Below, piece after piece: positions 1 through 8,183 of a DNA stretch of 41,489 nucleotides. The stretch's first letter is position 1, and every line of letters starts with the position of its first letter. Source of the DNA: Bacillota bacterium (GTDB taxonomy: Bacteria > Bacillota > Clostridia > Christensenellales > SZUA-584); NCBI GenBank assembly GCA_023412005.1, contig JAEYOE010000004.1:1-41489 (forward strand), read 5' to 3'. A program made the translations under genes and the position numbers. Under the pieces are notes generated by a model, which was not told the origin of the DNA, ran no database searches, and saw only the letters and a program-made list of their open reading frames with translations.

Positions 1-65
1 TGAAGATGACCGTCGTCATAGACGGTTACTCCTTTAAACATATGCATATGTTGTTCTATAACCAA
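1..65 (-). CDS. YmaF-like protein, N-terminal fragment (runs off the left edge)
   Basis: Only the first ~21 codons are in the window. The frame reads a His-x-His-x-Phe-x-Gly-x-Thr run followed by Asp-Asp-Gly-His, which resembles the repeated HxHxFxGxT / DxHxH pattern of YmaF-family proteins, whose function is unknown. I choose the TTG at 65-63 because a CAGGAG ribosome binding site lies 9 nt upstream (80-75). An in-frame ATG at 86 has no such site. A competing ATG at 19-17 sits 9 nt after an AAAGGAG string, but its frame gives no recognisable protein. The family call rests on a very short stretch. Confidence 0.45.
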   Translation of the reverse strand, partial: MVIEQHMHMFKGVTVYDDGHL

Positions 66-364
66 AACAATCAACTCCTGATTCATTATATGTATGTATC
101 TGCTCGTTGTTCCGGATCAATTATTGAACTGTATATGGAGAAAGCAACAACCTTGGTAATAAACGCTTACATAAATGACTTAACTTAACACTAAAACTGC
201 GAAAGAATTCACAAGTGAAGTAATCGGCTTTCAAAATATAAGATCTGCAACTTCTAGTTTATCTGTCAGGTTTTGAGCATAACTGGTAGTAGTCCAGCTA
301 AGACTCTAACCTTCAGTTATCCATATAATCTTCGCCAGAGTCTTCATCGCATGTTTCTCATTAG
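66..364. other. intergenic region, no gene seen
   Basis: About 300 bases lie between the YmaF-like start and the clpX terminator. They are A+T-rich, with short open frames that lack ribosome binding sites. The only structure I see is a perfect 8-bp inverted repeat, AAGACTCT at 300-307 and AGAGTCTT at 337-344, around a 29-nt loop. Its role is unknown. Confidence 0.5.
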
Positions 365-400
365 AAAAAAAGCCGATCCGGGAATGCTCCCGAACCGGCT
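365..400 (-). terminator. Rho-independent terminator after clpX
   Basis: Read on the minus strand, a 13-bp GC-rich stem with two G-U pairs and a GCAT loop (400-371) is followed by a run of seven T (371-365). It lies 21 nt past the clpX stop and closes the tig-clpP-clpX operon. Confidence 0.9.
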
Positions 401-420
401 CTCAGAATCGAATAAACTTA

Positions 421-1704
421 CTATGCGGAATGCTCTTTCTTTGCCTTGGGCAGCGCCTTTTGCTTGCCCTCTTTGTCTCCGAGTATCAGCATCGGCACCT
501 TCGCGTTTCGCACCGTATCCTTGGTGATCACGCACTTTTTCACATCGCTGCGCGACGGCACCTCATACATCACATCGAGCATGATGGACTCGAGTATCGC
601 TCGCAGACCGCGCGCGCCCGTTTTGCGCTCGATGGCGAGCTTGGCGATCTCGTTCAGCGCATCGTCTTCAAACTCAAGCTGAACGCCGTCCATCTCCAGC
701 AGTTTGCCAAACTGCTTCACCAGCGCGTTCTTGGGCTCCGTCAGTATGTTGACGAGCGCCTTTTCGTCGAGCTGATGCAGCGTGACAATAATCGGCACAC
801 GGCCCACAAACTCAGGAATCAGACCGAACTTCAACAAATCCTCGGGCAGTATGTTCTTATAAAGCTCCGAGAGATCCTTCTTTTCGCTGCTGACAACGGT
901 GGCACCGAAGCCCATCGTTTTTCGGCCGATACGCCGCTCAATGATGCTCTCAAGGCCGCCGAATGCGCCGCCGCAAATGAACAGAATGTTCGTGGTGTCG
1001 ATCTGCAAAAACTCCTGATGCGGATGCTTCCGCCCGCCCTGCGGCGGCACGCTGGCCACCGTGCCTTCAATGATTTTAAGCAGCGCCTGCTGAACACCCT
1101 CGCCCGACACATCGCGCGTGATAGACGGGTTGTCGCTCTTACGGGCGATCTTGTCGATCTCATCGATATAGATGATGCCGCGCTGAGCGCGTTCAATATC
1201 GTAATCGGCTGCCTGTATCAGCTTTAACAGAATGTTTTCCACGTCTTCGCCCACGTAGCCCGCTTCCGTCAGAGACGTGGCGTCGGCCATCGCGAACGGG
1301 ACGTTTAATATACGTGCAAGCGTCTGAGCCAACAGCGTTTTGCCGCAGCCCGTGGGCCCCAGCATCACAATGTTGCTCTTTTGCAGCTCCACGTCATCCG
1401 TTTTGGTATCCGAATTGATTCTCTTGTAATGGTTATACACGGCCACCGCGAGGTTTTTCTTCGCGTCAGCCTGACCAATCACATAATCATTCAGCGAATC
1501 GACGATCTCGGCGGGTTTTGGAATATCACCGATCTCAAACGCCGACGCTTCCTGATAGTCCTCTTCAATGATTTCTTTACACAGTTCAATGCATTCGTTA
1601 CAGATATAAACACCGGGCCCGGCCACTAGCCGCCTGACCTGTTCCTGTGCTTTGCCGCAAAAAGAGCACTTGAGCTGCTTTTGGTCGTCTGTGTAGTTCG
1701 GCAT
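421..1704 (-). CDS. clpX: ATP-dependent Clp protease ATP-binding subunit ClpX
   Basis: ClpX is the AAA+ unfoldase that recognises tagged or damaged proteins and threads them into ClpP in the cytoplasm. The 427-residue length is normal. The N-terminal zinc domain has Cys13/Cys16 and Cys35/Cys38. Walker A GPTGCGKT is at 116-123, the pore-loop GYVG at 149-152, Walker B IIYIDEID at 177-184, the RKH loop at 225-227, and an arginine-containing sensor-2 GARG near the C-terminus. The ClpP-docking loop reads MGF (264-266) where E. coli has IGF, a conservative change. An AGAGGTGA site precedes the ATG. The gene is last in the tig-clpP-clpX operon, 20 nt after clpP, and is followed by a strong terminator. 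Confidence 0.98.
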   Translation of the reverse strand: MPNYTDDQKQLKCSFCGKAQEQVRRLVAGPGVYICNECIELCKEIIEEDYQEASAFEIGDIPKPAEIVDSLNDYVIGQADAKKNLAVAVYNHYKRINSDTKTDDVELQKSNIVMLGPTGCGKTLLAQTLARILNVPFAMADATSLTEAGYVGEDVENILLKLIQAADYDIERAQRGIIYIDEIDKIARKSDNPSITRDVSGEGVQQALLKIIEGTVASVPPQGGRKHPHQEFLQIDTTNILFICGGAFGGLESIIERRIGRKTMGFGATVVSSEKKDLSELYKNILPEDLLKFGLIPEFVGRVPIIVTLHQLDEKALVNILTEPKNALVKQFGKLLEMDGVQLEFEDDALNEIAKLAIERKTGARGLRAILESIMLDVMYEVPSRSDVKKCVITKDTVRNAKVPMLILGDKEGKQKALPKAKKEHSA

Positions 1705-1724
1705 TGATTCACCTCTTTTCTTTG

Positions 1725-2312
1725 TTACTTCGATTTGGGCGGGATGATCTCATCAACCAACCCATAGGCGAGCGCTTCTTCGGCGCTCATAAAATTATCT
1801 CTTTCTGTGTCTGCTTCAATCTTCTCGATGGGCTGGCCCGTTCTTTCAGCCAGAATCGCATTCATCTTTTTCTTTGTTTTGATGATATGCTCCGCATGAA
1901 TCGCAATGTCGGTCGCCTGCCCGCGTGTGCCGCCCGACGGCTGATGAATCATCACCTCACTGTTTGGCAGCAGCTTGCGTTTGCCCTTGGCACCCGCCGC
2001 GAGCAAAAACGCGCCCATTGAAGCAGCCAGCCCAATACAGATGGTGCTCACATCACACTTGATGTGCTGCATTGTATCGAAAATGGCCATACCGGCCGTC
2101 ACCGAACCGCCCGGGCTGTTGATGTACAAAAAGATATCCTTATCCGGGTCTTCTGCTTCTAAGAAGATCATTTGCGCCACGGCCAAATTGGCCATGTTGT
2201 CTTCAATCTCTCCGCTTAGAAAAATGATTCTGTCTTTAAGCAGACGGGAAAAAATATCGTAACTTCTTTCACCCTTGCTTGTTTGTTCAATGACATATGG
2301 TACAAGTGTCAT
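1725..2312 (-). CDS. clpP: ATP-dependent Clp protease proteolytic subunit ClpP
   Basis: ClpP is the serine peptidase that assembles into a double heptameric barrel and degrades substrates unfolded by ClpX or ClpC. The 195 residues carry the complete triad at canonical positions: Ser98 in GLAASMGA, His123 in MIHQPSGG and Asp172. The oxyanion-hole NSPGGS is at 65-70. A GGAGGT ribosome binding site precedes the ATG. The gene lies between tig (30 nt upstream) and clpX (20 nt downstream), the usual order in many bacteria, so supply of chaperone, protease and unfoldase is likely coordinated from the tig promoter. Confidence 0.98.
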   Translation of the reverse strand: MTLVPYVIEQTSKGERSYDIFSRLLKDRIIFLSGEIEDNMANLAVAQMIFLEAEDPDKDIFLYINSPGGSVTAGMAIFDTMQHIKCDVSTICIGLAASMGAFLLAAGAKGKRKLLPNSEVMIHQPSGGTRGQATDIAIHAEHIIKTKKKMNAILAERTGQPIEKIEADTERDNFMSAEEALAYGLVDEIIPPKSK

Positions 2313-2342
2313 GCTGTTTACCTCCGCCTATATCATACTATT

Positions 2343-3677
2343 CTACTCGGCCGAAGTGTTTTCCTCTACGGCTTTGTCCTTCTTGACTTTTTTCTTGGCC
2401 CCGGAAATAACGGCGTTATCCACAAGAAAACGCACCGTATTATCATACGCCAGATTTTCTTTGATATACGAAAGCTGGTCTTCGCTCAGCTTCGCGGCGT
2501 ATTCCTCCGGGTCCTTCTTTGCGCGCTCGGCACGAGACGCAATCTCTTCCTTGATCTGTTCTTCCGTGGCTTCAATGTTTTCAGCCTTCATCACGGCTTC
2601 CACAGTCAGCTGCGTGCGAACGGATTTTTCTGCGCTGCCTTTGTATTCAGCTCTCAAATCCTCAATCTTTGTGCCGGTCATCTGCAGATAGTCCGCAAGC
2701 TTCATGCCCTGATACATCAGCGAGTATTCAATCTGCTGCAGCTGGTGGTCTATCTGGTTCTCGATCATGCAGTCAGGTAAATCGATCTCGGCATTCTTCA
2801 CCACTTCTTCGAGCACGGCGTTTTCCAGCTCGTGCTTGGCCTGATGCTCGGCCTGGTCTTCCAGCTTTTTGCGAACATCCGCTTTGTATTCGTCAAACGT
2901 ATCGAATTCGGATACGTCCTGCGCAAAATCGTCATTCATCTCCGGCATTTCCTTGGCCTTCACATCGTGCATCACGATGTGGAACACGGCATCTTTGCCC
3001 GCCAGTTCTGTCGCGCGGTAGTCTTCGGGGAACTTGACATTGATGTCCTTCTCGTCGTCACGTTTCATGCCGACAACCTGCTCCTCAAAGCCTTCAATGA
3101 ACGTGTGAGACCCGAGCTCCAGCGCCTGATTTTCAGCGGTGCCGCCGTCAAACTTCACGCCGTCTACGCTGCCCGAGTAATCGATGATAACCTTGTCTTT
3201 ATCCTGCGCCGCACGATCAACGTCTACCCATCTTGCGTTGCGCTCCGCCGCCAGCAATATCTCGGCATCCACCTGCGCATCTGTCACTTCGGCCTTAACT
3301 TCTTTAACCTTAACGCCTTTATATTCACCAAGCTTTACGTCGGGCTTGACAAAAACCTCCGCCGTATAGCAAACGCCTTCCTTGCCGATCGCCGTGACAT
3401 CGAGCGTCGGGCGCGATACGGGAACGATTTTCAACTCATCCACCGCTTTGGTATAGCTGTCCGGAAACGCAATATCAAAAGCATCCTCATAGAATATGCC
3501 TTCGCCGAATTGTTTCTCAATAATCGGGCGCGGCGCATGGCCTTTTCTGAACCCTTGAATATTGAATTTGCCTTTGTTCTTGAGGTATGCCTGATGCAAC
3601 GCCGCCGCAAACTCTTCTGCCGTGATGGTGATTTCCATTTTTACTTTGTTTGCGCCAACGCTTTCCACTTTCGCCAA
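2343..3677 (-). CDS. tig: trigger factor, ribosome-associated chaperone and peptidyl-prolyl isomerase
   Basis: Trigger factor binds at the ribosomal tunnel exit through L23 and holds nascent chains. The 444 residues show the three expected parts: an N-terminal ribosome-binding domain with the signature GFRKG at 42-46, an FKBP-type PPIase domain around 150-250 (VIIDYSGSVDG, GSHTFIEGFEEQ), and a helical C-terminal chaperone domain ending in a charged Lys/Glu-rich tail. The start codon is TTG (3677-3675). A GGAGGA site lies 7 nt upstream, and no in-frame ATG sits nearer. It is first in the operon with clpP and clpX. Confidence 0.97.
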   Translation of the reverse strand: MAKVESVGANKVKMEITITAEEFAAALHQAYLKNKGKFNIQGFRKGHAPRPIIEKQFGEGIFYEDAFDIAFPDSYTKAVDELKIVPVSRPTLDVTAIGKEGVCYTAEVFVKPDVKLGEYKGVKVKEVKAEVTDAQVDAEILLAAERNARWVDVDRAAQDKDKVIIDYSGSVDGVKFDGGTAENQALELGSHTFIEGFEEQVVGMKRDDEKDINVKFPEDYRATELAGKDAVFHIVMHDVKAKEMPEMNDDFAQDVSEFDTFDEYKADVRKKLEDQAEHQAKHELENAVLEEVVKNAEIDLPDCMIENQIDHQLQQIEYSLMYQGMKLADYLQMTGTKIEDLRAEYKGSAEKSVRTQLTVEAVMKAENIEATEEQIKEEIASRAERAKKDPEEYAAKLSEDQLSYIKENLAYDNTVRFLVDNAVISGAKKKVKKDKAVEENTSAE

Positions 3678-3745
3678 TGTATTGTCCTCCTAGAGATGTT
3701 CTATCCAAAATAACGGCCTTCTGTATTGCAAAAATGCCGCTCTAT

Positions 3746-3774
3746 ATAGTAACATATATACAATTTCAATGCAA
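3746..3774 (-). promoter_or_regulatory. sigma-A promoter of tig-clpP-clpX
   Basis: On the minus strand TTGCAT (3774-3769) and TACTAT (3751-3746) are 17 nt apart. A TGT immediately before the -10 makes it an extended -10 promoter. It gives a leader of about 60 nt to the TTG start. No CtsR or HrcA operator was recognised. Confidence 0.75.
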
Positions 3775-3896
3775 TCAAAAACAAACGAAAATTCATTGAA
3801 ATTTCATATCATGATACCCTTTTGCCGCAGGAAATAGTATTGAAATGCGCAAAAAGGATGCGATATGAAAAAAACAAAAAATCCCGCGGTCGGGTA

Positions 3897-3931
3897 TTGC
3901 ATAAATATACACTATACCGTATAATTATAAA
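3897..3931 (+). promoter_or_regulatory. argGH promoter with two ARG-box-like operators
   Basis: TTGCAT (3897-3902) and a perfect TATAAT (3920-3925) are 17 nt apart. A 14-mer at 3898-3911 matches the ArgR core TGAATWWWWATTCA at 12 of 14 positions. A weaker copy at 3918-3931 matches at 10 of 14. Their centres are 20 bp apart, close to the helical phasing of known paired ARG boxes, and they cover the -35 and -10 hexamers. Repression by an ArgR/AhrC protein with arginine is inferred. No argR gene is in the window. Confidence 0.6.
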
Positions 3932-3953
3932 CATCAATTTGGAGGTTTAGGCA

Positions 3954-5162
3954 ATGGAGAAGTTAAAAGTTTTGCTGGCCTATTCGGGCGGGCTCGACAC
4001 ATCGGTGATTATACCGTGGCTCAAAGAGAATTACGACTGCGACGTGATCGCAATGGCGGCGGATGTCGGGCAGGGCGAGGAGCTCTCCCCGCTTAATGAG
4101 AAAGCGATTCAAAGCGGCGCGGCCAAGATATACATCGAGGATTTAAAAGATGAATTTTTGACGGATTTCGTATTCCCGACGCTCAAAGCGAGCGCGGTGT
4201 ACGAAGGAAAATACCTGCTCGGCACCTCAATGGCACGGCCCATCATCGCCAAGCGCCTTGTCGAGATTGCCAAGAAGGAAGGCTGCACCGCAATCTGCCA
4301 CGGCGCAACCGGCAAGGGCAACGATCAGGTGCGTTTTGAGCTGACCATTAAAGCACTGGCACCCGAGATGCAGATCATCGCGCCCTGGCGCATATGGGAT
4401 ATCAAATCGCGTGAGGATGCGATTGCTTACCTTGAGGAACGCAATCTGCCGCTGCCCGTATCCAAAAAGCGCCCGTACAGCATGGACCGCAACCTTTGGC
4501 ACTTAAGCCACGAAGGCAGCGATTTGGAAGACCCGTGGAACGAACCGCAGGATGATTTATACATGATCTGCACACCGCCCGAAAAAGCGCCCGACAAGCC
4601 CGCCTATGTGATGGTCGGCTTTGAGCAGGGTGTGCCGGTATCGGTGGATGGCGAACAGCTCTCTCCCATCGCGCTGCTCGAAAAGCTCAACGGCATCGGT
4701 GCCGCACACGGCGTGGGTATTGACGACATGGTGGAAAACCGTCTTGTGGGCATGAAATCCCGCGGCGTTTACGAAACACCGGGCGGCACAATACTCTACG
4801 AAGCGCACCGCGCGCTCGAAAGCATCACGCTTGATCGCGACACGCTGCACTACAAGCAGGGCGTGGCCATAAAGTTCGCCGAGATGGTGTATAACGGCCA
4901 GTGGTTTGCGCCGCTGCGCGAAGCGCTCAGCGCGTTTGTGGATGCCACGCAGCAGACGGTGACGGGCGAAGCGCGTATCAAGCTCTATAAGGGCAGCTGT
5001 GTGGCCGCCGGAGTGAAATCGCCGTATACACTTTACAGCGAGGAGTTCGCAACCTTCGGGCGCGACGCGGTGTACAACCAAAAGGATGCCGAGGGCTTCA
5101 TCAATCTGTTTGGCCTGCCGCTTAAGGTGAAGGCGCTGGCCGATCAAAAGAGGAATAAGTAA
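3954..5162 (+). CDS. argG: argininosuccinate synthase
   Basis: ArgG condenses citrulline and aspartate using ATP (giving AMP and PPi) to form argininosuccinate, the penultimate step of arginine synthesis. The 402 residues begin with the N-type ATP pyrophosphatase loop AYSGGLDTS (9-17). The citrulline/aspartate-binding segments GATGKGNDQVRFE and YSMDRNLWHLSHEG are intact. GGAGG lies about 10 nt before the ATG. The stop overlaps the argH start by one base (TAATG), so the two enzymes are translationally coupled. The likely control is the ARG-box promoter directly upstream. Confidence 0.98.
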   Translation: MEKLKVLLAYSGGLDTSVIIPWLKENYDCDVIAMAADVGQGEELSPLNEKAIQSGAAKIYIEDLKDEFLTDFVFPTLKASAVYEGKYLLGTSMARPIIAKRLVEIAKKEGCTAICHGATGKGNDQVRFELTIKALAPEMQIIAPWRIWDIKSREDAIAYLEERNLPLPVSKKRPYSMDRNLWHLSHEGSDLEDPWNEPQDDLYMICTPPEKAPDKPAYVMVGFEQGVPVSVDGEQLSPIALLEKLNGIGAAHGVGIDDMVENRLVGMKSRGVYETPGGTILYEAHRALESITLDRDTLHYKQGVAIKFAEMVYNGQWFAPLREALSAFVDATQQTVTGEARIKLYKGSCVAAGVKSPYTLYSEEFATFGRDAVYNQKDAEGFINLFGLPLKVKALADQKRNK

Positions 5163-6538
5163 TGAGCAAAAAAATGTGGGGCGGACGCTTTTCGGCGGAT
5201 ACAGACGCGCTGGCGGCCGGCTTTCACTCATCGATATCGTTCGACTGCCGCCTGTACCGTGCGGACATACTGGGCAGCATGGCGCATGCCAAAATGCTGG
5301 GCGCCACTGGCATCATTCCGCAAGCCGACAGCGCGCTGATTACAGAAGGGCTGCAAAGCATTCTCGCCGATATCGACGCGGGCAAGGTGACTTTCAGCGA
5401 GCAGGATGAAGACATCCACATGAATATTGAACGGCTGTTAACCGAGCGCATCGGCGACGCGGGCAAGCGGCTGCACACGGGCCGCAGCCGCAATGATCAG
5501 GTTGCGCTGGATGTGCGGCTGTTCTTAAAGCAATCGTGCGACGATATGGACCTGCTGCTTCGCGACTTAATCGGTGCGCTTACCCGTATTGCCGAAAACA
5601 ACCTCGACACGATTATGCCCGCGTACACGCATCTGCAAAAGGCGCAGCCCACCACGCTGGCGCATCATTTGATGGCGTACGCGCAGATGTTTTACCGCGA
5701 CGCACTGCGGTTCTCTTACGCGAAGAACGCGGCGAATATGATGCCGCTTGGGTCCGGCGCGCTTTGCGCCACCACGTACCCGCTGAACCGCGATATGGTG
5801 GCGGCCGAGCTTGGGTTTGCCGCAGTGACGCCGAACAGCATGGATGCCGTGGCCGACCGTGACTGCGTGCTCGATTACATCTACGCCTGCGCGGTGTGCG
5901 CCATGCACCTCTCGCGGCTGTCGGAGGAAATCGTGCTGTGGTCCACCGGGGAGTTCGGCTTCGTCTCGCTAAGCGATGCGTACTCAACCGGCTCGAGCAT
6001 TATGCCGCAGAAGAAGAATCCGGACATGGCGGAGTTGATTCGCGGCAAAACAGGCCGCGTTTACGGCGACCTGATGGCGCTGCTGACCACGATGAAGGGA
6101 CTGCCGCTCGCATACAACAAGGACATGCAGGAAGACAAGGAAGCGCTGTTTGACGCGCATGACACGGTGGCGGCTTGTCTGCCTGTGATGACGGGTATGC
6201 TCAAATCGGCTAAGTGGCGCACCGACAACATGCGAAAAGCCGCCGGACTCGGGTTTACCAACGCGACGGACGCGGCAGATTACCTGACCAAGAAGGGCAT
6301 GCCGTTTCGCGACGCGCACGAGGTGGTTGGCAAGCTGGTGCTGCATTGCGAACAGAGCGGCAAGGCGATAGATGCGCTGACGCTGGATGAGCTGAAGGCG
6401 CTCTCCCCCCTATTCGAGCAGGACGTGTTTGATGCGCTATCGCTGGAAAGCTGCGTGCAGCGGCGCGCGGTATTCGGCGGGCCGAACGCGGACAGCGTGA
6501 AAAAGCATATTGAGATGATCAAAGTGTTTTTGGAGTAA
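5162..6538 (+). CDS. argH: argininosuccinate lyase
   Basis: ArgH splits argininosuccinate into arginine and fumarate. It is a 458-residue member of the fumarase/aspartase superfamily, which works as a homotetramer. The family signature GSSIMPQKKNPD, whose serine is the catalytic base, is present. TGRSRNDQVALD and the THLQKAQPTT helix, which supply other active-site residues, are also present. The ATG overlaps the argG stop by one base, and an AGAGGA site lies inside the end of argG. No fused acetyltransferase extension is present at the C-terminus. Confidence 0.98.
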   Translation: MSKKMWGGRFSADTDALAAGFHSSISFDCRLYRADILGSMAHAKMLGATGIIPQADSALITEGLQSILADIDAGKVTFSEQDEDIHMNIERLLTERIGDAGKRLHTGRSRNDQVALDVRLFLKQSCDDMDLLLRDLIGALTRIAENNLDTIMPAYTHLQKAQPTTLAHHLMAYAQMFYRDALRFSYAKNAANMMPLGSGALCATTYPLNRDMVAAELGFAAVTPNSMDAVADRDCVLDYIYACAVCAMHLSRLSEEIVLWSTGEFGFVSLSDAYSTGSSIMPQKKNPDMAELIRGKTGRVYGDLMALLTTMKGLPLAYNKDMQEDKEALFDAHDTVAACLPVMTGMLKSAKWRTDNMRKAAGLGFTNATDAADYLTKKGMPFRDAHEVVGKLVLHCEQSGKAIDALTLDELKALSPLFEQDVFDALSLESCVQRRAVFGGPNADSVKKHIEMIKVFLE

Positions 6539-6552
6539 GGGATAACACGATA

Positions 6553-6578
6553 AAGGCTGCGGATTCGCGGCCTTTTTT
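6553..6578 (+). terminator. Rho-independent terminator after argH
   Basis: A 9-bp stem (AAGGCTGCG / CGCGGCCTT with one G-U pair) and a GATT loop run into TTTTTT, 14 nt after the argH stop. Confidence 0.9.
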
Positions 6579-6585
6579 GATTTTT

Positions 6586-7022
6586 GAATCCTCAGTCAGC
6601 TTCGCTGACAGCTCCTTTTAAAAGGAGCCTATTTATTCGGCTCACAATTCGACAATAATTATTCATTCATTCGATCAAAACAAAGAGCTGGCACCCCTAG
6701 CTCCCTCTGTAGGGAGCTCGCGCCGCAGGCGACTGAGGGAGGAAATCTTGTTTCCTGATCTATTGGATTAATTGCATTTAAAAATTCTCAGTAAGCTTTC
6801 GCTGACAAATTGCTCTCAAAACTCCCTCCGTCAAATGCCGGATTGCATCCGCCATTTGCCACCTCCCTCTAGAGGGAGGCAAGGGTTCGAGCTTTCAAGT
6901 AGTCTGATTTCACTAATACAAGTAAAGTTTTAACGTATCCTATCTCCTCAATTAGCATGGGCATTTTTCGCTGTTATGGCTCCCTCTGGAGGGAGCTGGC
7001 ACCGCAGGCGACTGAGGGAGGC
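6586..7022. repeat. cluster of four palindromic intergenic repeats (family I)
   Basis: This geneless stretch holds four copies of one design. Each pairs a CCTCAGTC-type edge plus small hairpin with a perfect palindrome of the GCTCCYT...ARGGAGC type. (1) 6590-6630 has GTCAGC-TTC-GCTGAC then the perfect 18-mer GCTCCTTTTAAAAGGAGC (6611-6628). (2) 6699-6742 is inverted and has AGCTCCCT-CTGT-AGGGAGCT. (3) 6786-6885 is a longer, partly decayed copy ending in CTCCCTCTAGAGGGAG. (4) 6979-7021 is inverted and has GCTCCCTC-TG-GAGGGAGC. Further copies occur at 15833-15942, 21712-21776, 21952-22012, 34041-34105 and 38790-38830. They encode nothing. They look like REP- or MITE-like elements moved in trans. 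Confidence 0.75.
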
Positions 7023-7035
7023 TATCATTACCGTT

Positions 7036-7410
7036 TCAATGATGCTCGCGTATCCACTCCAGCAGCTGCCCCTGCGTCATTTCTTCGCTTTCAATCTTTT
7101 TTGCTGCATCAACAATCTCCTCGTCGGTGCAGTGCAGCGTCACGCCGTTGATTTCCATCAGCGTGAGCATCGTAAGCATGCCCGTCTTCGTATTACTGCC
7201 CGCCAACGGACGACCGACAATAATGCCGAACGCCAGCCGCGCGGCTTTAGCTTCAAGGCTGCGGCATACATCCTCACCGTCAAACGTTTGCCACGGCGCG
7301 TCTACCGTCTGCCTGAGCAGCGCTTCGTCGCGTATGCCCGCTTTGCCGTCTGTTTCCACAATCAGCAACCCGTTTAAGGCTTTCACTTGTTCAATGCTTA
7401 AGCGTTTCAC
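7036..7410 (-). CDS. Doc/Fic-like protein with a degenerate active-site motif
   Basis: The 124 residues align along their length with death-on-curing (Doc) toxins of the Fic fold. The N-terminal (G/S)xAGxRDExLLxxxxxAP pattern is at 22-39, a helix follows, then the Fic loop region. Active members carry HPFxDGNKR there. Here it reads RPLAGSNTK (67-75): the catalytic His is Arg, the Asp is Gly and the phosphate-binding Lys is Thr, while Asn73 is kept. Phosphotransferase or AMP-transferase activity of the usual kind is therefore doubtful. The start is GTG at 7410, overlapping the stop of the upstream antitoxin-like gene (GTGA), so the pair is coupled. Confidence 0.7.
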   Translation of the reverse strand: MKRLSIEQVKALNGLLIVETDGKAGIRDEALLRQTVDAPWQTFDGEDVCRSLEAKAARLAFGIIVGRPLAGSNTKTGMLTMLTLMEINGVTLHCTDEEIVDAAKKIESEEMTQGQLLEWIREHH

Positions 7411-7643
7411 AGTTTCTCAAAGGCGCGGCGATACTTGTTAATCAGTCTCATCGCGGTTCGCATTGTCTTTCCGTCCTCCGCAGTCTGTGTTTGCGGTGCG
7501 TCATCAAAAACGGTAATGATATATCGCGGCACATCGTTTTGTATGATCACCGCATAGCCGATTTGATCCGCCAAACTCGCCGCTAGCGAAAAATCATTGG
7601 CGACCGCATTATAAGACAGCAATGCTCTGGGATCTATCGTCAC
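7407..7643 (-). CDS. Phd-like antitoxin partner of the Doc-like protein
   Basis: This 78-residue protein has the layout of Phd/YefM antitoxins. A short strand is followed by an alternating helix (NDFSLAASLADQIGYAVIIQND) and a partner-binding C-terminal tail rich in Arg and Lys. GTG at 7643 is chosen because GGAGGAGG (7658-7651) lies 7 nt upstream. A longer frame from 7688 has no site. It overlaps the Doc-like gene by 4 nt, the typical antitoxin-first order. By family analogy it would bind its own promoter and neutralise the partner. Similarity is modest, so the call leans on gene order. Confidence 0.6.
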   Translation of the reverse strand: MTIDPRALLSYNAVANDFSLAASLADQIGYAVIIQNDVPRYIITVFDDAPQTQTAEDGKTMRTAMRLINKYRRAFEKL

Positions 7644-7695
7644 AGCCACACCTCCTCCTTTTGCTAGTATACGCAGCAAAACGGGCAAATATGGC

Positions 7696-8112
7696 CTATT
7701 TTTCCTTGGGCGCGCACGTACCGCAGGTTCCTTTGTGCATGCATATGAGGCTGCCGCAGGTCGGGCAGGTCCATTGCTTCTTCTGCTGCTTTAATAGCGC
7801 ATTAAGCCCCTGCGTTTTAATCGTCTCCTGAATTTCTCTGATATCAGTCGCGTATTTTGTCCGGTAGCGTTTGTCCAGCGATTTTAATTTGGCACAAGGA
7901 TACTGCGCACACACAAAACAAAAATCAGCCTCGCCGTCCTTGCGCTTATCGCAGCTTCTGATGATGCAGCGCTGGCAGGAGTTCGGCAGATTATCGGCAC
8001 TCCGGCACCCGCCGCATCTGTTCTTACTGCGCATATGCGCGTAGCACACCGTGCAATTAATGCCGCACGGCGCAATCATACCGCAATCCATTTCATTATC
8101 TTCTGCAGACAT
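7696..8112 (-). CDS. cysteine-rich DUF3795-type protein
   Basis: The protein has 138 residues with about 18 cysteines, many in CxxC pairs (MIAPCGINCTVCYAH, CGGC, CQRC, FCFVC, CPTCG, CGTC). The N-terminal pattern with Met-Ile-x-x-Cys-Gly-x-x-Cys matches the DUF3795 group of small metal- or cluster-binding proteins, whose function is unknown. I take the ATG at 8112. A GTG three codons earlier (8121) shares the same G-rich stretch, and an ATG lies seven codons further in. The gene is 52 nt upstream of the Phd-like gene on the same strand and may be co-transcribed with it. Confidence 0.7.
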   Translation of the reverse strand: MSAEDNEMDCGMIAPCGINCTVCYAHMRSKNRCGGCRSADNLPNSCQRCIIRSCDKRKDGEADFCFVCAQYPCAKLKSLDKRYRTKYATDIREIQETIKTQGLNALLKQQKKQWTCPTCGSLICMHKGTCGTCAPKEK

Positions 8113-8183
8113 GAGACCCACCCCCCACCCCTATCTTAACACAATCCAAACCAGAAATTAACTCTATCTATTCCGTAAAAGTG

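Noticed and set aside
430..1227. 265-codon plus-strand frame opposite clpX
   Set aside because: It is a shadow of clpX in GC-biased sequence, with low-complexity translation.
2832..3713. 293-codon plus-strand frame opposite tig
   Set aside because: It is antisense to a complete trigger factor gene, with no ribosome site and no family likeness.
3878..3896. CCCG-CGGT-CGGG stem beside A-rich DNA upstream of argG, considered as a terminator
   Set aside because: The stem is only 4 bp, and no gene ends near it in the relevant direction.
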